51,677 bases of DNA from an uncultured Pseudomonadota bacterium (lineage in GTDB: Bacteria > Myxococcota_A > UBA796 > SXON01): NCBI GenBank assembly GCA_903921785.1, contig CAIXRH010000085.1, positions 1-51,677 of the forward strand. Reading direction: 5' to 3'. Positions 33,162 through 41,583 of the stretch are shown here, one piece after another (position 1 is the stretch's first letter; each line of letters starts with the position of its first letter). A program made the translations under genes and the position numbers. The notes beneath the pieces are model-generated. The model was not told the DNA's origin. It made no database searches and was given only the letters and a program-made list of their open reading frames with translations.

Positions 33162-35798
33162 ATGCAGGGAATCCTCCGGGTGGTCGGGGCGTCGGAGCAC
33201 AACCTCCGGGCCATCGACGTCGATGTGCCCCACGGGCAGCTCGTGGTCGTGTGCGGCGTGAGCGGATCCGGAAAGACCTCCTTGGCGTTCGACACCTTGC
33301 ACACTGAGTCCCAGCGGCGGTTCGTGGAGTCGCTGTCGGCGTGGGTACGGGCCCAGGTCGGACAGGCCCCACGCCCGGCCTACGAGCAGATGACCGGGCT
33401 TTTGCCATCGATCGGGGTGGCGCAACGCGGGCTCGGCGGCGCCAGCGTGCGCGCCACCGTCGCCACCGCCGCAGAGCTGTACGACCTGTTCCGCGTGCTC
33501 TATGCCCGTGCCGGCGTGATGTACTGCCCCACCTCGGGCGACGAAGTGCGGGCCACGACTGTGGACGGCGTGGTCCGCGCCCTCGACGCCCTGCCCGAAG
33601 GAACGGCGCTCACACTCCTCGCTCGGGTCGCTCGCGGACGGACCGGCCCCTTACGTCCGTTCCTCGCCGATCTTGCTCGCCAAGGGTTCCTGCGGGCGCG
33701 GGTGGACGGTGCGCAACTGCTGCTCGATGAGCCGCCCGCCGAGAGCCCGGGCCCCCACGACGTAGACCTCGTCGTGGACCGCATCCGCGTCGGGCCGGAC
33801 CGCCGCGAACGGCTCCAGGAGGCCGTCGCCACCGCGCTCAAGGCGGGCCGCGGTGCGCTCACCGCAGAGGCCGACGGACACGTGCTCACCTTCGCGACCC
33901 GGCCGTACTGCGCGACCTGCGACCGAGAGCTCCCCGCCTTGAGCCCCCGGCTGTTCTCGTTCAACACGCCCGTCGGGGCCTGTCCGTCCTGCCAGGGGGT
34001 CGGCGTGCGCATCGACGTCGACGAAGCCGCGTTGGTGGACGGCGACCGCTCGCTCGCCGAGGGCGCCGCCCTCCCGTGGACGGAGGCGAACCGCGCGTTG
34101 ATGCTTCGTTGGGCAGAGCGCAACAGCATCCCCACCGATGTCGCCTGGTCTCGACTCCCCTGGGAGCACCGCGATCGGCTTCTTCACGGCGACGAACAGA
34201 CCGAAGGCCTCGTGGTGACCGCCCGAAAGCGGCCGGACGAACGGTGGACGCGCGAGCTGCCGTGCCCCGCGTGCGCCGGCGCCCGGCTGTCCGCGGAGGC
34301 CCGGGCGGTCCGCGTGGCCGGACGGTCCCTTCCGGAGCGGCTCGCCCTCACGGTGAGCGAGTCGCTCGCGTCTCTGGCCGACCTGCCGCGCACCGCCGTG
34401 ACCATCCCCGTGATCGAAGAGCTCGAACGCCGACTTGGCTTCCTCCTCCGGGTAGGCCTGGACTACGTCACCCTCGATCGCGCGGCGCCGTCGCTCTCCG
34501 GCGGCGAGTGGCAGCGCCTACGCCTCGGCGCCCAGATCGGGAACCAGCTCACAGGCGTCCTCTACGTGCTCGACGAGCCGACCGCCGGGCTCCACGCGGA
34601 CGACACCACCCGCCTCGTCACGCTGCTGCGGGAGCTCCGAGACTCGGGAAACACGGTGCTCGTCGTCGAGCACGACCCGGCCGTGATCGCCGCTGCAGAC
34701 CAGGTGATCGAGGTCGGTCCGGGCGCCGGAGCGCACGGGGGCACCGTCGTCTTCTCGGGCACGCCCGCGGCGCTCCTCTCCGCGGAGACGCTGACCGGAC
34801 GGTGGCTCCGAGGGGAAGCGGGCGTCGCGCCCCACGCACGGCTGGCGCCCCGTGGATGGGTGCGTATCGAGGGGCTCTCCGGCCGATGGCTTCGGGGAGA
34901 CGCCGAGATTCCACTCGGGGTCCTGGCAGCGGTCACCGGACCCAGCGGCGCGGGCAAGTCCTCCCTGGTCTTCGACACCCTGGCACCGGCGCTGTCCGAA
35001 CGGCCGGGGCTGCCGTACGCGGCCTTGTCCGGAAAGGAGCGCGTGCAACGGGTGGTGAAGGTGGATGGCACCCCGCTCCCCAAAGCCGGGCGCTCCACCG
35101 TGGCCACGGCCACGCGCATCTTCGACACGATCCGGCAGCTCCTCGCACGAACGCCTGAGGCGAAGGCCCGTGGGTTCGGGCCGGAGCGGTTCTCGACGGC
35201 CGTAGCCGGCGGACGCTGCGAAGCGTGCCAGGGCGAAGGCGCACGCCGGGTATCGATGCACGTATTGCCTGATGTATTGGTCCCCTGCGAGGTCTGTGAG
35301 GGCCGCCGTTATGACGAAGCGACGCTCGCGGTGACCTGGAAGGGCTACTCCGCAGCGGACATCCTCGCCGCCAGCGTGCGAGAAGCCCGAACACTCTTCG
35401 GTGCGGTGCCCGCGATCGCCGGCGTACTGGAGACGCTCGACGCGCTCGGGCTCGGGTACCTCCCGCTCGGGCAGGGCGTCGACACGCTCTCCGGAGGCGA
35501 GGCGCAGCGGCTGAAGCTGGCGCGCGAGCTTGGCCGCCCGGGCGACGTCGAGGCGACGCTCTACCTGCTCGATGAGCCTACCGTCGGCTTACATCCAGCA
35601 GATGTCGCCGTGCTCGTGGAGGCGCTCCGCCGCCTCGTGGCGCTGGGGGGGAGCGTCCTGGTGGTGGAGCACGACCCGGTGCTCGTGGACGCCTGTGACT
35701 GGGAGCTGTGTATGGGCCCGGGCGCGGGGAGCGCAGGGGGACGGGTCGTGGCCAGCCGGCCGCTCCCGCAGCCGTCGACGGAGGCGAAGGAGCGCTGA
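33162..35798 (+). CDS. UvrA-like ATPase, probable paralogue
   Basis: This 878-residue protein has the UvrA architecture: Walker A GVSGSGKT, the first-half zinc module (CATCDRELPALSPRLFSFNT, CPSCQGVG), LSGGEWQRLRLG, LYVLDEPTAGLHADD, a second Walker A GPSGAGKS, the second zinc module (GGRCEACQGEGARRVSMH, CEVCEGRRY) and LSGGEAQRLKLAREL with LYLLDEPTVGLHPAD. It is ~60 residues shorter than typical UvrA. The conserved PRSTVGT and RTPRSNPATY segments read GGASVRATVAT and KAGRSTVATATRI. These changes point to a paralogue rather than the main excision-repair UvrA; some paralogues confer drug or damage tolerance. No uvrB or uvrC is here. Confidence 0.85.
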   Translation: MQGILRVVGASEHNLRAIDVDVPHGQLVVVCGVSGSGKTSLAFDTLHTESQRRFVESLSAWVRAQVGQAPRPAYEQMTGLLPSIGVAQRGLGGASVRATVATAAELYDLFRVLYARAGVMYCPTSGDEVRATTVDGVVRALDALPEGTALTLLARVARGRTGPLRPFLADLARQGFLRARVDGAQLLLDEPPAESPGPHDVDLVVDRIRVGPDRRERLQEAVATALKAGRGALTAEADGHVLTFATRPYCATCDRELPALSPRLFSFNTPVGACPSCQGVGVRIDVDEAALVDGDRSLAEGAALPWTEANRALMLRWAERNSIPTDVAWSRLPWEHRDRLLHGDEQTEGLVVTARKRPDERWTRELPCPACAGARLSAEARAVRVAGRSLPERLALTVSESLASLADLPRTAVTIPVIEELERRLGFLLRVGLDYVTLDRAAPSLSGGEWQRLRLGAQIGNQLTGVLYVLDEPTAGLHADDTTRLVTLLRELRDSGNTVLVVEHDPAVIAAADQVIEVGPGAGAHGGTVVFSGTPAALLSAETLTGRWLRGEAGVAPHARLAPRGWVRIEGLSGRWLRGDAEIPLGVLAAVTGPSGAGKSSLVFDTLAPALSERPGLPYAALSGKERVQRVVKVDGTPLPKAGRSTVATATRIFDTIRQLLARTPEAKARGFGPERFSTAVAGGRCEACQGEGARRVSMHVLPDVLVPCEVCEGRRYDEATLAVTWKGYSAADILAASVREARTLFGAVPAIAGVLETLDALGLGYLPLGQGVDTLSGGEAQRLKLARELGRPGDVEATLYLLDEPTVGLHPADVAVLVEALRRLVALGGSVLVVEHDPVLVDACDWELCMGPGAGSAGGRVVASRPLPQPSTEAKER

Positions 35799-35803
35799 CG
35801 GTT

Positions 35804-35818
35804 GGTCGAAGCGCGACC
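35804..35818. terminator. Weak hairpin after the UvrA-like gene
   Basis: GGTCG-AAGCG-CGACC is a 5-bp stem in the 67-bp gap between convergent genes, six bases past the UvrA-like stop. It is a plausible but weak terminator. Confidence 0.25.
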
Positions 35819-35865
35819 GTGCGCTCGTTGTCGGTGTATCGGAGCGCCGAGGGTGGGGATGCGCC

Positions 35866-36177
35866 CTAATCGCCGGTGCAGACGGTCGCGCAAACGGCAG
35901 GCGGGTCATCCTCGGCGCCGCAGTCGTTGCCGTCCACCGCGGCCTGCCATGCGTCGACACACGCCTGCATGTGTTGCTCAGAGTAGTCTTGGCAGGCGAT
36001 CCATTCCTGATTCGTCGCATCGGTGACACATTCATCGACCGTGTCGTAGCCGAGGGTTGCGAGGCTCCCGCAGGCGTCGTGGAGCTGGCACGCGAGCGTG
36101 CCCTGCTCGGCCATGCCCTCCTCGTACTTCAGGCACCCGCCCAGCCCGGTCAGGAGGACCAGCGCCGCCCGATTCAC
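35866..36177 (-). CDS. Small cysteine-rich lipoprotein
   Basis: The 103-residue product starts at a GTG that overlaps the stop of the acyl-CoA dehydrogenase gene (GTGA). The signal peptide (MNRAALVLLTGLGGC) has lipobox GLGGC, placing the lipidated cysteine at residue 15. The mature part contains eight further cysteines in ~85 residues (ACQLHDACG, DECVTD, IACQD, QACVD, NDCG, AVCATVC), suggesting a disulfide-stabilised helical fold. Such small Cys-rich lipoproteins are frequent in myxobacteria and mostly unassigned. I do not recognise the family. Translational coupling to a dehydrogenase is odd and may be incidental. Confidence 0.75.
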   Translation of the reverse strand: MNRAALVLLTGLGGCLKYEEGMAEQGTLACQLHDACGSLATLGYDTVDECVTDATNQEWIACQDYSEQHMQACVDAWQAAVDGNDCGAEDDPPAVCATVCTGD

Positions 36178-37319
36178 CGACCCGCCGCCTTCACCAGGTC
36201 GCGGGTGAGGTTCTTCTGGTGGGACTCCAACGTACCGCCGCCGATCTCCAAGAGCTTGGCGTCACGGAACAGCCGCTCCACCGGGAACTCCGTACAGTAG
36301 CCGCCGCCACCGAGCACCTGCATCGTACGATCCGCCACGACCTTGCCGACCGGCGCCGCGAACAGCTTCGCCGCATCGGACCCGACGCGGTTGCGGTGGT
36401 TGGGGCCAACCGACCGGGCCACCTGGTAGATGAGGCAGCGAGCTGCCTCGGTCTCCGCGTAGGACTCCCCGATGAAGCGCTGGATCTGCCCGAACTCGGC
36501 GAGCGGCTTGCCGAACGCGATGCGTTGGCCGGCGTAGTCCAGCATGATCTCGAGGCAGCGATCGGCGATTCCCAGGCTCATCGCGGCGAGGGTGAGCCGT
36601 TCGATCTCTAGGTTGCGCATCATGTGGGTGATGCCCTGGCCTTCCCGCCCGAGCAGGTTCTCCACCGGAACTTCGCAGTTCTCGAGGATCAGCTCCGACA
36701 TCGTGGAGGCCCGCATGCCCATCTTGTGGATCGGCTTGGAGGTGCGGAAGCCGGGGCAGGAACGATCCACCAGGAAGCTGGTGATGCGCCCTTCCACCTT
36801 GGCGTACACCAGGAAGCAGTACCCCTCGGGACCGTTGGTGATGTAGGTCTTGGTGCCGTTGAGGATGTACTTCGCGCCCTGCCGGACGGCGGTCGTGGTC
36901 ATCCCGAGCACGTCGGTGCCGTAGTTCGGCTCGGTCATGCCCATGCCCGCGACCCACTCGCCGCTAACCACCTTCTCCAAAACCCGACCGCGCTGCTCTT
37001 CGTTGGAGCAGTAGTAGAAGTTGTTCACGAACAACATCGAGTGCGCGAGGTAGGCGAGGCAGAAGCCCGGGTCGATCTTCGCGAGTTCATGGTGGGCGAT
37101 GACCGCCGCCACCGTGTCCATCCCGGCGCCGCCATCGGCCGCGGGGACCGTGATGCCGAGGAGGCCCAGCTCCCCGAGCCGGCGGAAGAGGGGGACGTTG
37201 AGCTCCTGCTTGAGGTCCTGCGCCTCCGCCTGGCCGGCCACTTCGGCCAGGGCGAAGTCGCGCACCATGGCGCGGAGCATCTCGTGTTCGGGCGTGGGGT
37301 TGAAGAGCACGTCAGACAT
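36174..37319 (-). CDS. Acyl-CoA dehydrogenase, isovaleryl-CoA-dehydrogenase type
   Basis: The 381-residue enzyme has the full ACAD signature: GMGMTEPNYGTDVLGM (flavin-binding), GTKTYITNGPEG, FRTSKPIHKMGMRAS and the C-terminal QVLGGGGYCTEFPVERLFRDAKL. The catalytic glutamate appears to be in helix G (EIERLTLAA), as in isovaleryl-CoA dehydrogenase, because the usual YEGT site reads IGGGT. It oxidises acyl-CoA and passes electrons to ETF. Branched substrates are suggested but not proven by this placement. A TAGGCG hexamer lies six bases before the ATG. With scoAB it fits leucine or fatty-acid catabolism. Confidence 0.88.
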   Translation of the reverse strand: MSDVLFNPTPEHEMLRAMVRDFALAEVAGQAEAQDLKQELNVPLFRRLGELGLLGITVPAADGGAGMDTVAAVIAHHELAKIDPGFCLAYLAHSMLFVNNFYYCSNEEQRGRVLEKVVSGEWVAGMGMTEPNYGTDVLGMTTTAVRQGAKYILNGTKTYITNGPEGYCFLVYAKVEGRITSFLVDRSCPGFRTSKPIHKMGMRASTMSELILENCEVPVENLLGREGQGITHMMRNLEIERLTLAAMSLGIADRCLEIMLDYAGQRIAFGKPLAEFGQIQRFIGESYAETEAARCLIYQVARSVGPNHRNRVGSDAAKLFAAPVGKVVADRTMQVLGGGGYCTEFPVERLFRDAKLLEIGGGTLESHQKNLTRDLVKAAGR

Positions 37320-37325
37320 GCCCGG

Positions 37326-37331
37326 CGCCTA
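37326..37331 (-). promoter_or_regulatory. Candidate -10 element for a leaderless acyl-CoA dehydrogenase mRNA
   Basis: Minus-strand TAGGCG ends exactly six bases before the ATG at 37319. The 209-bp gap to polA also holds TTGACG at 37380-37385, without a matching -10 at the right distance; nothing else is supported there. Confidence 0.45.
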
Positions 37332-37516
37332 ACTCCGGGGCATCGGCCCGGCACGGCGCGCGACAGGCCCCACACGGCCTTGACGAAGCTGGGACCGATC
37401 CGTGGTGATCAGGCCTCCGCGGCGGGCTTCGGCGCAGCTCACCGACGAACGTCAGCGAAGTGGAGCGGAACCCGGCGACGGCGGGCCGGGGTGACGCGCG
37501 GGCTCCCGACCCCGGT

Positions 37517-37522
37517 TACGCG
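37517..37522 (+). promoter_or_regulatory. Candidate -10 element for a leaderless polA mRNA
   Basis: TACGCG is followed by GCGCGC and the polA ATG at 37529. No Shine-Dalgarno is present. Confidence 0.4.
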
Positions 37523-37528
37523 GCGCGC

Positions 37529-40084
37529 ATGGCCCAGAAGCTCCTCCTGGTCGACACGCCGAACCAGATCTTTCGCGCGTACTACGGCATCCAGACCGAC
37601 ATGCGCTCCCCCGACGGCTTCCCCACCCGGGCGCTCTTCGGCTTCACCCGGATCATGAAGTCGCTGATGCGGGAGCTCAAGCCCGACTACGTCGCGTGTT
37701 GCTTCGACCACGGCGCCGACGCGCGTCTGGCCCTGTGGCCCGAGTACAAGGGCACTCGTCCAGACATGCCCGATGATCTCCGCCAACAATGGGGGGAGTT
37801 CGAGCCCCTGTGCGCGGCGTTCGGCTTCAAGGTGCTCGCGATGCAGGGCGTCGAAGCCGACGACATCATCGGCACCCTGGCCACGCGGTTCGCCTCGGCG
37901 GACCTGGAGGTGCAGATCGTCTCAGGGGACAAAGACTTCGGGCAGCTCGTCAATGACTGGGTGCACGTGCTCGACATCGGGAAGAACACGGTCATGGACC
38001 GCGCGGGCGTCGTCGAGCGCTGGGGCGTCACCCCGGAGCGCATCGTCGATCTGCTCGCGCTCATGGGCGACACCTCGGACAATGTGCCGGGGATTCCGGG
38101 CGTGGGTCCGAAGAAGGCGGCCCAGTTCATCGAGAAGTACGGAGACGTGGAGGGCGTCCTCGCCGCATGGGACAAGATCGGCGGCAAGACCGGAGAAGCC
38201 GTGCGCGACAGCGCCCACGTCGCCCGTCTCGCGCGGAAGCTGGTGGAGATCGACACCGACCTCCCCTTCACCGTGACGCTCGACGAGCTTCGCCCCGGGG
38301 AGCCCGATGCAGCCGAGCTCCAACGACGTCTCCTCCGGTACAACTTCAAAACGCTGTGGAACGAGCTTGGCCTCGGTGACCGCGCGGAGGCCCTGCGGGC
38401 GGAGGCGCCCGCGGCCGAGACGCTCGCCGAGCTTCCCCTCACCTGCGCCGACACCTGGGGCCGCGGACCTGTGCAGCGGTTGGCCTCCACCTTGCGCGCG
38501 GCTGGCCGCTTCGCCCTGTCGATGGAGCGTGGGGAAGCCAGCGCCGTTCGCCGCCTCGGCTTCGCCTGGGCCGGCGGGTGGGCGTGGACCCCCGCGGACG
38601 CGCTCCGAACGCCGGCACTCGCGGAGCTGCTCGCGGATCCTTCCGTGAAGAAGACCGGCTACGAGATGAAGGTCATGTGGCATGCGCTCGCTGAGGCTGG
38701 CGTGGCGCTGTCCGGGATCGACGGCGACCTGACGATCGCCGACTACCTGCTCGTGCCCGAACAACGCCGCACCTTCGATCACCTCACGAAGCGGTGGCTG
38801 GAGCTCCCGGCGGAGCCCGGCGCGTCCGCCGAAGCCCGCGACGCCTGGCGTCTGGACGGCGTCTTGGAGCAGAAGTTGGCCAATGACAAGGTGTACCGCG
38901 GGATCGAGCTGCCGCTGTTGCCCATCCTGGGGCGGATGGAGTCGATCGGCATCGCCTGCGACGTCGCCCGGCTGACCGAGATCTCCGCTGCACTCGGGGA
39001 GCGGATCGACGCGATGCAGGCGGAGATCCACGAGCTCGCCGGCGAGAGCTTCAACATCAACAGCACCACCCAGCTCGCGACCATCCTCTACGACAAACTC
39101 CAGCTGAGTCCCGGCAAGAAGACCAAGGTGGGGCGGAGCACCGACGCGGAGACCCTGGAGAAGCTGGAGCATCCGCTCGCCGCGAAGATCCTGGCGTATC
39201 GGGAGCTCTACAAGCTCAAGCACACCTACGTCGACGCCCTCCCCCGATACGTGACCGAGGGACGGATCCACACCACCTTCGCCCAGGCCGTGGCGGCGAC
39301 GGGTCGGCTCTCGTCGAACGACCCGAACCTCCAGAACATCCCCATCCGTACGGAAGAAGGTCGGAAGATCCGCGGCTGCTTCGTGGCCCGACCCGGCCAC
39401 GTCCTCCTGAGCTGCGACTACAGCCAGATCGAGCTCCGGGTGCTGGCGCACTACTGCGAAGAGGGGCCACTGGTCGAGAGCTACCAGCAGGGCGAGGACA
39501 TCCACCGCCGGACGGCCAGCGAGGTGTTCGGGGTCGCCCCCGCGCTGGTGAACGGCGAGATGCGCCGGGCCGCGAAGGCGATCAACTTCGGCATCGTGTA
39601 CGGCATGGGCGCGTTCCGGCTCGCCAACGAGCTCGGCATCCCTCGGGCCAAGGCCGCGGCCTATATTGAGGGGTACTTCGCCCGGTACCCGCAGGTGCGC
39701 GCCTACATGGAGGCCGCGACGGCCCGCGCGCGGGAGCTCGGGTACGCCGAGACCCTCTTCGGACGCAAACGACCGATTGCCGGACTCGCTGCCTCCAACC
39801 AGGGGGACCGGGCCGCTGCCGAACGGGTGGCGGTGAACACTCCGATCCAGGGGACCGCCGCCGATCTCATCAAGCTGGCGATGATCGCCGTAGAGCCCAT
39901 CCTCGCCGGCACCGGCACCCGGATGCTCCTGCAGGTGCACGACGAGCTCGTCTTCGAGTGCCCCGCGGACGAGGTGGGCGCGCTCGCGCCTCGTATCGCC
40001 GCGGCAATGGAAGGCGTGGCGACGCTTCGGGTGCCGCTGAAGGTCGAGTGGGGCTCCGGCGCGACCTGGGCCGACGCCCACTGA
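37529..40084 (+). CDS. polA: DNA polymerase I, proofreading domain degenerate
   Basis: The 851-residue protein has the N-terminal 5'-3' exonuclease domain (LLLVDTPNQIFRAYYG, EADDIIGTLA, SGDKDFGQLV, GDTSDNVPGIPGVGPKKA) and the C-terminal polymerase (motif A LSCDYSQIELRVLAHY, O-helix RRAAKAINFGIVYGMG, motif C LLQVHDELVFE). The middle 3'-5' exonuclease domain is eroded: the Exo I DxE reads SMERGE and the Exo II segment reads KTGYEMKV, so proofreading is probably absent, as in Taq polymerase. It acts in Okazaki-fragment processing and repair. The start MAQKLLLVD is chosen over 23 upstream in-frame codons. Confidence 0.95.
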   Translation: MAQKLLLVDTPNQIFRAYYGIQTDMRSPDGFPTRALFGFTRIMKSLMRELKPDYVACCFDHGADARLALWPEYKGTRPDMPDDLRQQWGEFEPLCAAFGFKVLAMQGVEADDIIGTLATRFASADLEVQIVSGDKDFGQLVNDWVHVLDIGKNTVMDRAGVVERWGVTPERIVDLLALMGDTSDNVPGIPGVGPKKAAQFIEKYGDVEGVLAAWDKIGGKTGEAVRDSAHVARLARKLVEIDTDLPFTVTLDELRPGEPDAAELQRRLLRYNFKTLWNELGLGDRAEALRAEAPAAETLAELPLTCADTWGRGPVQRLASTLRAAGRFALSMERGEASAVRRLGFAWAGGWAWTPADALRTPALAELLADPSVKKTGYEMKVMWHALAEAGVALSGIDGDLTIADYLLVPEQRRTFDHLTKRWLELPAEPGASAEARDAWRLDGVLEQKLANDKVYRGIELPLLPILGRMESIGIACDVARLTEISAALGERIDAMQAEIHELAGESFNINSTTQLATILYDKLQLSPGKKTKVGRSTDAETLEKLEHPLAAKILAYRELYKLKHTYVDALPRYVTEGRIHTTFAQAVAATGRLSSNDPNLQNIPIRTEEGRKIRGCFVARPGHVLLSCDYSQIELRVLAHYCEEGPLVESYQQGEDIHRRTASEVFGVAPALVNGEMRRAAKAINFGIVYGMGAFRLANELGIPRAKAAAYIEGYFARYPQVRAYMEAATARARELGYAETLFGRKRPIAGLAASNQGDRAAAERVAVNTPIQGTAADLIKLAMIAVEPILAGTGTRMLLQVHDELVFECPADEVGALAPRIAAAMEGVATLRVPLKVEWGSGATWADAH

Positions 40085-40120
40085 GGGAAGCCGCAGCCCC
40101 GCTGGGGCGATAGAGGGACC

Positions 40121-40705
40121 ATGCCGATGAACGACCTCTCCGACGCCGAACTCATCATCCGAGTGCAGAAGGGCGACAGCGACGCCTACCGCCCCCTCGT
40201 GCTCCGCTACCAGAACCGGCTCCACGGGATGGTGGTCGGCATGATCCGCAATGGGGAGGACGCGAAGGACATCGTGCAGATGTCCTTCGTGAAGGCCTAC
40301 CAGAACATCCACACCTTCCGGGTGGACTCGGCGTTCTACACGTGGCTCTACCGCATCGCGATGAACCAGGTGATCGACCACTGCCGCAAGAACAAGCGCC
40401 GGCGGACCTCGAGCTTCGAGGAGGCGGTGGCGCAGCGGGACGAAGACGGCACGGTGGCGGAGCAGCACCACGCCGAGAGCCCGATCCGTGCGCTCACACG
40501 CAAGGAGCTGCACGAGCGGATCTATGCCGCCCTCGACGAACTGAGCGAGGACGCCCGCGAGGCCATCCTCCTGCGGGAGGTGGAGGGGCTCTCCTACAAG
40601 GAGATCGCCGACCGGATGGACATCCCTGAAGGCACGGTGATGAGCCGGCTCTACTACGCGCGGAAGCGGCTGCAGGGGATCCTGAAATCTGGTCATGAGG
40701 ATTGA
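40121..40705 (+). CDS. ECF RNA polymerase sigma factor (RpoE-like)
   Basis: The 194-residue sigma-70-family protein has region 2 (YRPLVLRYQNRLHGMVVGMI, DAKDIVQMSFVKAYQNIHTF, AFYTWLYRIAMNQVIDHCRK) and region 4 (ALDELSEDAREAILLREVEG, LSYKEIADRMDIPEGTVMSR). Spacing and the lack of region 3 mark it as extracytoplasmic-function. A GAGGG box precedes two possible ATG starts (40121 and 40127); the former is given. The next gene encodes a membrane protein with the expected anti-sigma topology, and a third gene encodes a secreted protein. The three overlap or nearly so and form one unit, probably sensing envelope state. Confidence 0.93.
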   Translation: MPMNDLSDAELIIRVQKGDSDAYRPLVLRYQNRLHGMVVGMIRNGEDAKDIVQMSFVKAYQNIHTFRVDSAFYTWLYRIAMNQVIDHCRKNKRRRTSSFEEAVAQRDEDGTVAEQHHAESPIRALTRKELHERIYAALDELSEDAREAILLREVEGLSYKEIADRMDIPEGTVMSRLYYARKRLQGILKSGHED

Positions 40706-40729
40706 ATGAACGCCACCCGAGCGCGTTGA
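40706..40729 (+). CDS. Seven-codon ORF (MNATRAR) between sigma and anti-sigma genes
   Basis: The ATG at 40706 follows GAGG (40697-40700) at a five-base spacing, the best ribosome binding site in this junction, but its frame stops after seven codons. The anti-sigma ATG at 40738 starts eight bases later without its own Shine-Dalgarno. This geometry suits termination-reinitiation, setting the anti-sigma level relative to sigma. It could equally be fortuitous. Confidence 0.35.
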   Translation: MNATRAR

Positions 40730-40737
40730 TCGCACGC

Positions 40738-41583
40738 ATGGCCGAGTCCCTCCTCACCCCCGCCCAGCTGGCGCTCCTCGAAGAGACCGACGGGCTGCGC
40801 CCGGCGTCCGCCGAGGCGCTCGCGCTCCGGGCGCTGGGTGGGGAGCTTCGGGATGCGCTCTCCGGCGAGATCGACGTGGCCGACGACGTGATGCTCGCCA
40901 TCGCGCTCAACGACGCGGTCGGCGGTGGGGTCGACGTGGCCGACGACGTGATGCTCGCCATCGCACTCAACGACGCGGTCGGTGGTGGGGTCGACGTGGC
41001 CGACGACGTGATGCTCGCCATCGCGCTCAACGACGCGGTCGGTGGTGGGGTCGACGTGGCCGACGACGTGATGCTCGCCATCGCGCTCAACGACGCGGTC
41101 GGCGGCGGGATCGACGTGGCGGACGACGTGATGCTCGCCATCGCGCTCAACGACGCGGTCGGCGGCGGGATCGACGTGGCGGACGACGTGATGCTCGCCA
41201 TCGCGCTCAACGACGCGGTCGGCGGCGGCGTCGACGTGGCGGACGACGTCATGGCGGAGATCAACCCGGTCGCCGAGATCGTGCAGTTGCGACCGGCCGC
41301 CCGAACGGCCACGCCCGTGCTCGCCAGCCGCTGGAGCGCGGCCGGCGGGATCAGCGTTGTCTTCGCCATGGCCGCCGCGGTGCTGTTCTCCATCGCGAAC
41401 ACGCCTCGGGCGTACCAGCCCGTGGAGATCGCGGCCGAGGTCAAGCCCGAGAGCATCCAGGTGGCTTCGTTCAACGAGGCCGAGATCGAAGACCTCAACA
41501 CGCCCGACAACGCCACCGTGACCGTCATGCAGTTCGACGAGGGCGGCCCCACCATCATCCTCGTTTCCGACTCGGAGGGCTGA
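40738..41583 (+). CDS. Membrane-anchored anti-sigma factor with 20-residue tandem repeats
   Basis: The 281-residue protein follows the ECF sigma gene. A ~44-residue N-terminal helical segment is followed by six nearly perfect copies of a 20-residue unit ((I/V)DVADDVMLAIALNDAVGGG, residues 45-164) and a seventh partial copy. A single membrane helix follows at ~203-220 (GGISVVFAMAAAVLFSIA), then ~60 extracytoplasmic residues. A cytoplasmic N-terminus, one helix and a periplasmic C-terminus is standard anti-sigma topology; no zinc motif is present. ATG 40738 is chosen; an in-frame TTG at 40702 lies one base after GAGG, too close. The stop overlaps the next start (TGATG). The role is inferred from context and topology. 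Confidence 0.8.
   Translation: MAESLLTPAQLALLEETDGLRPASAEALALRALGGELRDALSGEIDVADDVMLAIALNDAVGGGVDVADDVMLAIALNDAVGGGVDVADDVMLAIALNDAVGGGVDVADDVMLAIALNDAVGGGIDVADDVMLAIALNDAVGGGIDVADDVMLAIALNDAVGGGVDVADDVMAEINPVAEIVQLRPAARTATPVLASRWSAAGGISVVFAMAAAVLFSIANTPRAYQPVEIAAEVKPESIQVASFNEAEIEDLNTPDNATVTVMQFDEGGPTIILVSDSEG
40871..41253 (+). repeat. 60-bp in-frame tandem repeat, six full copies plus a partial
   Basis: Full copies start at 40871, 40931, 40991, 41051, 41111 and 41171, and a partial copy at 41231-41253. Differences are few: GTGGCCGAC in copies 1-4 versus GTGGCGGAC in copies 5-7, one CGCACTC for CGCGCTC in copy 2, and variation in the GGC/GGT glycine linker. Because the unit is 60 bp, gain or loss of copies keeps the frame. 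The blocks of shared variants indicate recent local duplication. Confidence 0.95.

Noticed and set aside
37380-37385. TTGACG upstream of polA as a -35 element
   Set aside because: No TAnnnT element at 16-18 bases; the TACGCG at 37517 has the recurring six-base spacing and is preferred.
40871-41253. 60-bp repeats considered as a CRISPR array
   Set aside because: Units are contiguous with no variable spacers and are in frame within a gene.
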